This document shows positions 59,213-64,000 of a DNA stretch of 64,000 nt, one piece after another (the stretch's first letter is position 1; each line of letters starts with the position of its first letter). Both the position numbers and the translations under genes were made by a program. The stretch is from Labia minor (Eukaryota; Arthropoda; Insecta; Dermaptera; Spongiphoridae). The stretch covers positions 41,629,787 to 41,693,786 of the forward strand of contig OY720346.1 of the NCBI GenBank assembly GCA_963082975.1. Reading direction: 5' to 3'. A model generated the notes under the pieces. That model made no database searches. It was given only the letters and a program-made list of their open reading frames with translations, and was not told where the DNA came from.

Positions 59213-59838
59213 ATACATTAAGACACTCTTTTACTTAACTAAATAAGATTGTCCATCTATAAGATACAATACAATTATCATATTGAACATCTGAAGGGAA
59301 GTAAAAATTGGATTAGGACATAAGGACTTTATACCATTACATTCGAAAGACTAGAATATATCTACAGAGCTATACTGTTATCGATTGATTGTTCGTAAAG
59401 TATTGTTACTGCCTCTCTAAGGGTGTTAAAAGCCTTTTGATTTACGATGGTACACGCAAATAAAAAATTAATATAATTTAGAGTCTAGTGTCCAATTTAT
59501 AGAGAAATTATGTTGAAATTAATAACACTGTTTTCATTTATAGTTAAAGGAGGAGTAATTGCAGAGAACCAAAGGAAATTAATAGAAAGGAGAAATGTTT
59601 ACATTCGCGGAAATGAACTGAAAAAATTAATAGAAATTTGATAGGAGGAGGGGAAGAAGTTAATGAATGATTATTAAGAAGAAAATTATTGATAATAATA
59701 TGAATTAGTATTAAATTTAATTGAAAAAATCATAATTCGAATCGTAATTTTACGTACTAAGTACTAATAATCACGTTTGACACATTTGTATTTGTTAGAT
59801 CACACATTATAAAATAGTCTTTTCTTAGATTTGTTTTT

Positions 59839-60113
59839 ACCGACCGACGATAGGAAGGGAAGGTATTGTTTTCACAGCAAATTTCACATGTGGAGATTTT
59901 TACATATCGCTACAAATCATGCATTTTGTTAACAGAAAAAAGTATTTTTAGTATGATGTCTGGTTCATCCGTCTGTCCATTGTGTGCCTGTATAGACGTG
60001 TATAGCTTCAAGGGTTCAACGGATTTTGATAAAATTTGGTATATTTACTTAATGCATCAGTAGCATAAATTCATCAACGTTTGGTGTATATCTGGAAACC
60101 GGAAGTGGTAGTT
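59839..60113 (+). mobile_element. HINE family A, 5' half
   Basis: It starts ACCGACCGACG after a T run and follows family A to GGAAACCGGAAGTGGTAGT. The (GTCC)n tract is reduced and the second half, with the 3' stem-loop, is missing. Confidence 0.8.
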
Positions 60114-60148
60114 TATAAAGTATTAATTTTATATTCATTGTATATATT

Positions 60149-60397
60149 CAGTGTCTCCAAACGACTATCGAAACTACGAATTAGGAAAATTCCCGTGTAG
60201 CAGATGTTTATATTCTAGCTCAAGTCGTTTTTGCGTATCTTGTCTATATATATATACACACACACATACATGGATACACAGATACATTTTTTTTAAATTT
60301 ATTAAAAATGACTCTCAGGCCTTCAAAACGTATAAAAATATCAAAATCTCGACATCGAAAATTTTTGTGATCGCAATACTATCTCTGGTGAGATAGT
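60149..60397 (-). mobile_element. HINE family B, internally deleted reverse copy
   Basis: The 3' end CAGTGTCTCCAAACGACTATC (plus-strand reading) is joined directly to the middle of the element at GAAACTACGAATTAGG, skipping about 330 bp. An (AC)n run follows at about 60255-60268. The 5' end is the palindrome ACTATCTCTGGTGAGATAGT (60378-60397). Confidence 0.75.
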
Positions 60398-61602
60398 AAA
60401 AATAAAACTCTAATTCCGACCTGATATGATTTTTTAATGAACATGTTATGATGTGATTTATTCATTAAGTACAGGTTTATTTTTATTTCCTTTTTCTTAT
60501 TCATACGAGGATATACAAATATTAGTTATTTAATTATTTCCTCGATCCTGTCATCCAAGAAATGTCTTTTTAATAAAATTTTCTCTCTCTCTCTCTCTCC
60601 GTCTCCTATATAAATAGATAAGTTGATTTAAGAAATAAGAATCGGTTCGGTTAAGTGCTTTTCATTCCACGTAATTGACTGAAATAATTATTACCGTGTG
60701 TAAACATTGCATAGCTCCTTCTTTTGATCATCAAAGTGATTTTCTTCATTGTAATAAAATTTACGCTTTTGATGTCTAAAAACTGAACAAAACAAAAATA
60801 ATAAATAAGCGGAAGAGTAAAAAATAAAATAAAATAAAAAAAAAATATTTGAGAAAAAGAAAACAAGTCAATATTTAATTAACAAGAAAAGCGATATTTA
60901 GAAGAGGGAGGGAAAAAGTAATCGGGAAGTTGAAGAAGAGAGAAAAACGAACCGGGCGTTTTCAAGAAGTAACGATATTTAATAGATATTTTTGTTGATA
61001 AAACAAACTCTTGCTTAACTAAACAAATAGATCAATTCAATAATATTTCACAAACAATAGCTACTATAAAATGAAAAAAAAAATAAACAAACATGAAGAT
61101 AAAAATCAACTCGAGTCATGATATAGATGAGAAATTGCAAAATTTTTAGATTTTTTTTTTTAATATTTGATTTGGGTAATTTCAATTACAAACATTGTAC
61201 AAAACTAACAAACAAATGAGAAACAAATATTTGGAGCTTATAAAAAGTAATAATTAATAAATTATTGGAATTTTGAATAAAATTCTCTTAGTAACAAACT
61301 CTCTGGCTCTAAAAATGGAAAATGTGATTTGAATGAATATAACTTCCCCTTTACTTGTATATGAAGGTATAATCATATCAAATGTTGTGTAACTATATTA
61401 TTGTATAATTATTTAAAGTTTTGTCTAAATAAATATAAATATTTTGCACGTTGTATTATATGGGTGTTAAGTCTGGTCTATTACACTTTGGATATTTGAA
61501 AATAAATTTTTTTTGTTAAATTTATGCGCCAAAAAATGTGAAATAATGGATTTTGTATAACCAGGAATTGTATGATCTCTATGCATTCCTAGTCAGACAG
61601 AA
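60398..61602. other. AT-rich non-coding stretch
   Basis: (CT)n at about 60582-60600. The minus-strand frame 60651-60866 has no motif. Confidence 0.6.
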
Positions 61603-61992
61603 CTTTCAGCGATTCAATCAAGCTGAAATTCTATATATAGCAGTTTTATACAATTTTTAATCATTTGAAAAACTATCAATCATATTTTATTTATACTGTC
61701 AGTTTAGAGGAAAAAAAATGAAAACGTGGTAGGAAATGACCCTCTTCCGGTTGAGCTACATTTCTCAAAAGTTGATAGAAAACTACGAATTTCGAATAAT
61801 GTCCATGTACCCAATTTCATTATTCTAGCTCAAACTGTTTTTGCGTAATCTTGTTTATATATATAGATACACACACACAGACATTTTTCTCAACCTTAGT
61901 GAAAATGACTCAGGGAGATTCAAAACGTATAAAAACATCAAAATCTCGAAATCGAAAATTTTCCTGATTGCAATACTATCTGGCGAGATAGT
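61603..61992 (-). mobile_element. HINE family B, 3'-truncated reverse copy
   Basis: It starts on the minus strand at 61992 with ACTATCTCGCCAGATAGT, has (TG)n at about 61868-61882, the core with CTATCAACTTTTGAGAAATG and the CTGAAAGTT segment at 61603. The 3' subterminal repeat and stem-loop are lost. Confidence 0.8.
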
Positions 61993-63568
61993 AAAAATTC
62001 AATCAAGATCAGGATAGGGAAAATTAGAACAATGTGGCTGCTACTACAACGAGCTTTTGTGACCATTAAACATTTTATAATATATGCTTGGGTGTTTTTT
62101 ATTATGAATTTTTCATCTAAAAAAAAACTTAAAATTATATTTTCATATAATAATAAATCAATACATAGTTTATTTTCTGTTATTTCATTTTATTTACTTA
62201 TATCTACCCGGAAATGAATTTAATTTGTGTATCTATCAATTGTTTACCGTTATCTATTAAACATTTGTTTAGTCTGATAGCGAATGTAGTGGTAGATATG
62301 TAACAGGAAGTAGATTTCGTTGAAGAGATTGAAAGTAATCGTTGCTGGGTTGAAAAGTTGAGAAAAGTGAGCAAGCAATCTTGGCAAAGGAATGAGCAAG
62401 AAGCAAACGCCCGCGGGGTGAATGGAATGGGTTTAAGGGCCGAAGGTAGTTTAAAAGCCCCACCACTATCATGTTTAAGTAAAAAGGGCTGACATGAAAT
62501 GGAACCTTAACGGTAGGCGTGGACTGAAAATACATTCATCAATCCCCTCCAATTCCACCCCTTCCACTGAGGAATACAACTAAAATCAAATTTCAAAGAA
62601 TATGAAACACTATATTTTGTATTTCTTTTTTTTTTCTAAAAGAAAGTCAAATAAATAAATAAAGTTGTATTTTGTAAAATTATTGTAATTAGATCTCGAT
62701 TAATAGCAATTCAAATGAAATAAATTTACGAATCAATTTCTATTAATTTTAGCTGAATCCACTTTACTTATATACAATTTATATTATATTTATTTATATA
62801 TTTTTATTTTTATTATATATAAAATTGTTAAAATTCATTCAAATAAAATTATACAAATATTCATTTTGAAAATTGTTTTTTTATTTTTTTTAATAATTGT
62901 AATTTTAATAATATTCCAATGTTTATTTTTTCAAAGTAAATATTAAACCTGAATATGGGTATATTTTCAGAAATATACATATTTATCTAGTAATATGTAG
63001 AAATGAAAATTCCTTCCTGAGATAAAAGGAATCATGTCACCTCGGTGATTTGATTGATCACCATCCATCATTTGAATTGTTTTGAGAAATTCTATCTCCA
63101 CCAGGAAATTAAAATTTCAACAGATCTATTGAAAATAAAAATATAATATTATATATTGAATAAACCAATCTTTCTACCTGAATAACACCCCCTCAAAATT
63201 ACTTATATTTCACAATGGTTTAGAATTAAAAATTGTTTGCACTATTAAATTATTATTTTTTCTTAAACTTATATAATTAAAAAATAGAAATATAAGAGTT
63301 TTAGTGTTATCAATTATTGTCCTTCTCTATCCAAACTTGAAAATTACAAAACAAATTCTTACTAGATTTCTAACATATTATTATAATAAATATTGAATAA
63401 ATTTATGAATATTACATTTATTAAAATTGTACTTATTTCTTTCAACGAATAGTTTAAGAAATTTGAAATCTTCCATATAATATGTTTGAATAAATAAAAA
63501 AAAACACAGATATATTTTTACAGAAAGCGAATAAGTTTATTATATAAGATTTATTTTATAATGTGATT
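61993..63568. other. Non-coding stretch with GC-richer island
   Basis: The island at about 62275-62580 has near-balanced composition; the minus-strand frame 62269-62535 across it has no recognised motif. The remainder is AT-rich. Confidence 0.45.
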
Positions 63569-64000
63569 TCAAATATATAATATAAATATCTTTCTATCTC
63601 TGTGGCTATACGGAACTCGAAAGTTCTTGGACGCAGTAACCACATTTTTCCAAGTGTCCCTATCCTGAGCCACAACCATCCAACCCCTACTCTCTCCCAT
63701 CTCTCTCACATCCTTTCCCTCATTATCCACCCACCGTGTCCTTGGTCTTCCAAGTGAACGTTTCCCACTCGGTCTCCCTACCAATATATTTTTTGCCATT
63801 CTATCTTCTCTCATTCTAGCCATGTGTCCTGTCCACCGTAGCGTTCTCGATTTTATAATTCTAACTATATTTGGAGATGCATAGAGGTCATGCAATTCCT
63901 CGTTTTGCAGTCTTCTCCATTTCCCGTCGACCTCATCTTTCTTTGACCCATAAATGCTCTTATTCTCAAATACTCTAAATCTACTCTTCGTCTCCCAGGG
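63569..64000 (-). pseudogene. Non-LTR retrotransposon polyprotein C-terminus, runs off the window
   Basis: From the window edge the minus strand is open for 144 codons and reads RFRVFENKSIYGSKKDEV, then LHDLYASPNIVRIIKSRTLRW, TGHMARM, LVGRPSGKRSLGRPRTRW and VAQDRDTWKNVV, ending FRVPYSHRDR. These are the tail motifs that follow the RT in arthropod non-LTR elements (HxARM, GRPxxRW, AQDRDxW). It extends past the initiator-like codon at 63895 up to 64000 without a stop, so it is partial only because of the window end. Whether the upstream RT is intact cannot be seen. Same family as 16697-18887, 23484 and 59077. Confidence 0.85.

Noticed and set aside
62269-62535. 88-codon minus-strand frame
   Set aside because: No recognisable domain, no splice or promoter context; composition alone does not support a gene.

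Overview
The window looks like intronic and repeat-rich nuclear DNA from an arthropod. It is very AT-rich, full of (TA)n runs, short reading frames and transposon debris, and has no operons, ribosome binding sites or dense genes. The only convincing host coding sequence is one short exon on the + strand (51276-51382). It encodes the start of a first immunoglobulin domain of the lachesin / Dpr-interacting-protein (DIP) type of neuronal cell-surface protein. The rest is best read as the long flanking introns of that gene plus mobile DNA. A possible 12-nt microexon lies downstream at 57472-57483. The species cannot be fixed from the sequence.

The main repeat content is a set of short non-autonomous elements that I read as HINE / DINE-1-like (non-autonomous Helentron) families. 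Family A (about 630 bp; 6698, 35948, 52502 and fragments) has the subterminal inverted repeat ACCGACCGACG, a (GTCC)n microsatellite and a 3' stem-loop. Family B (about 600 bp; 28462, 34458, 53453 and fragments) has ACTATCTCGC, a (TG)n or (CT)n tract and a different 3' stem-loop. Family C (22-25.5 kb) shares its 3' half with A but has another 5' half and another terminal hairpin. A B/A chimera sits at 19878-20499.

Non-LTR retrotransposon remains are spread through the window. A 2.2-kb reverse-transcriptase pseudogene (16697-18887, -) is inserted, with a 15-bp target duplication, into an older RNase H-bearing element, and itself contains a pogo-like MITE. A separate 532-bp 3' end (43430-43961, -) lies between identical 205-bp direct repeats. 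Other fragments are at 23484, 24683, 48222, 59077 and 63569.

Cut-and-paste DNA transposons include four hAT-type elements with exact or near-exact 8-bp target duplications (36891, 44250, 47062, 50619), one of which keeps the C-terminus of a hAT transposase; a pogo/Tigger remnant with a transposase tail (51738); a Tc1-like element with 25-bp perfect inverted repeats (26890); a deleted mariner (39647); and a 400-bp foldback element (42604).

Between these are long AT-rich stretches and a few islands of higher GC or one-sided purine/pyrimidine content (e.g. 9950, 15640, 40690, 45190, 56295, 58340, 62270). I cannot assign these; they could be regulatory DNA, untranslated exons or old repeats. No tRNA, rRNA, CRISPR or bacterial features were seen.
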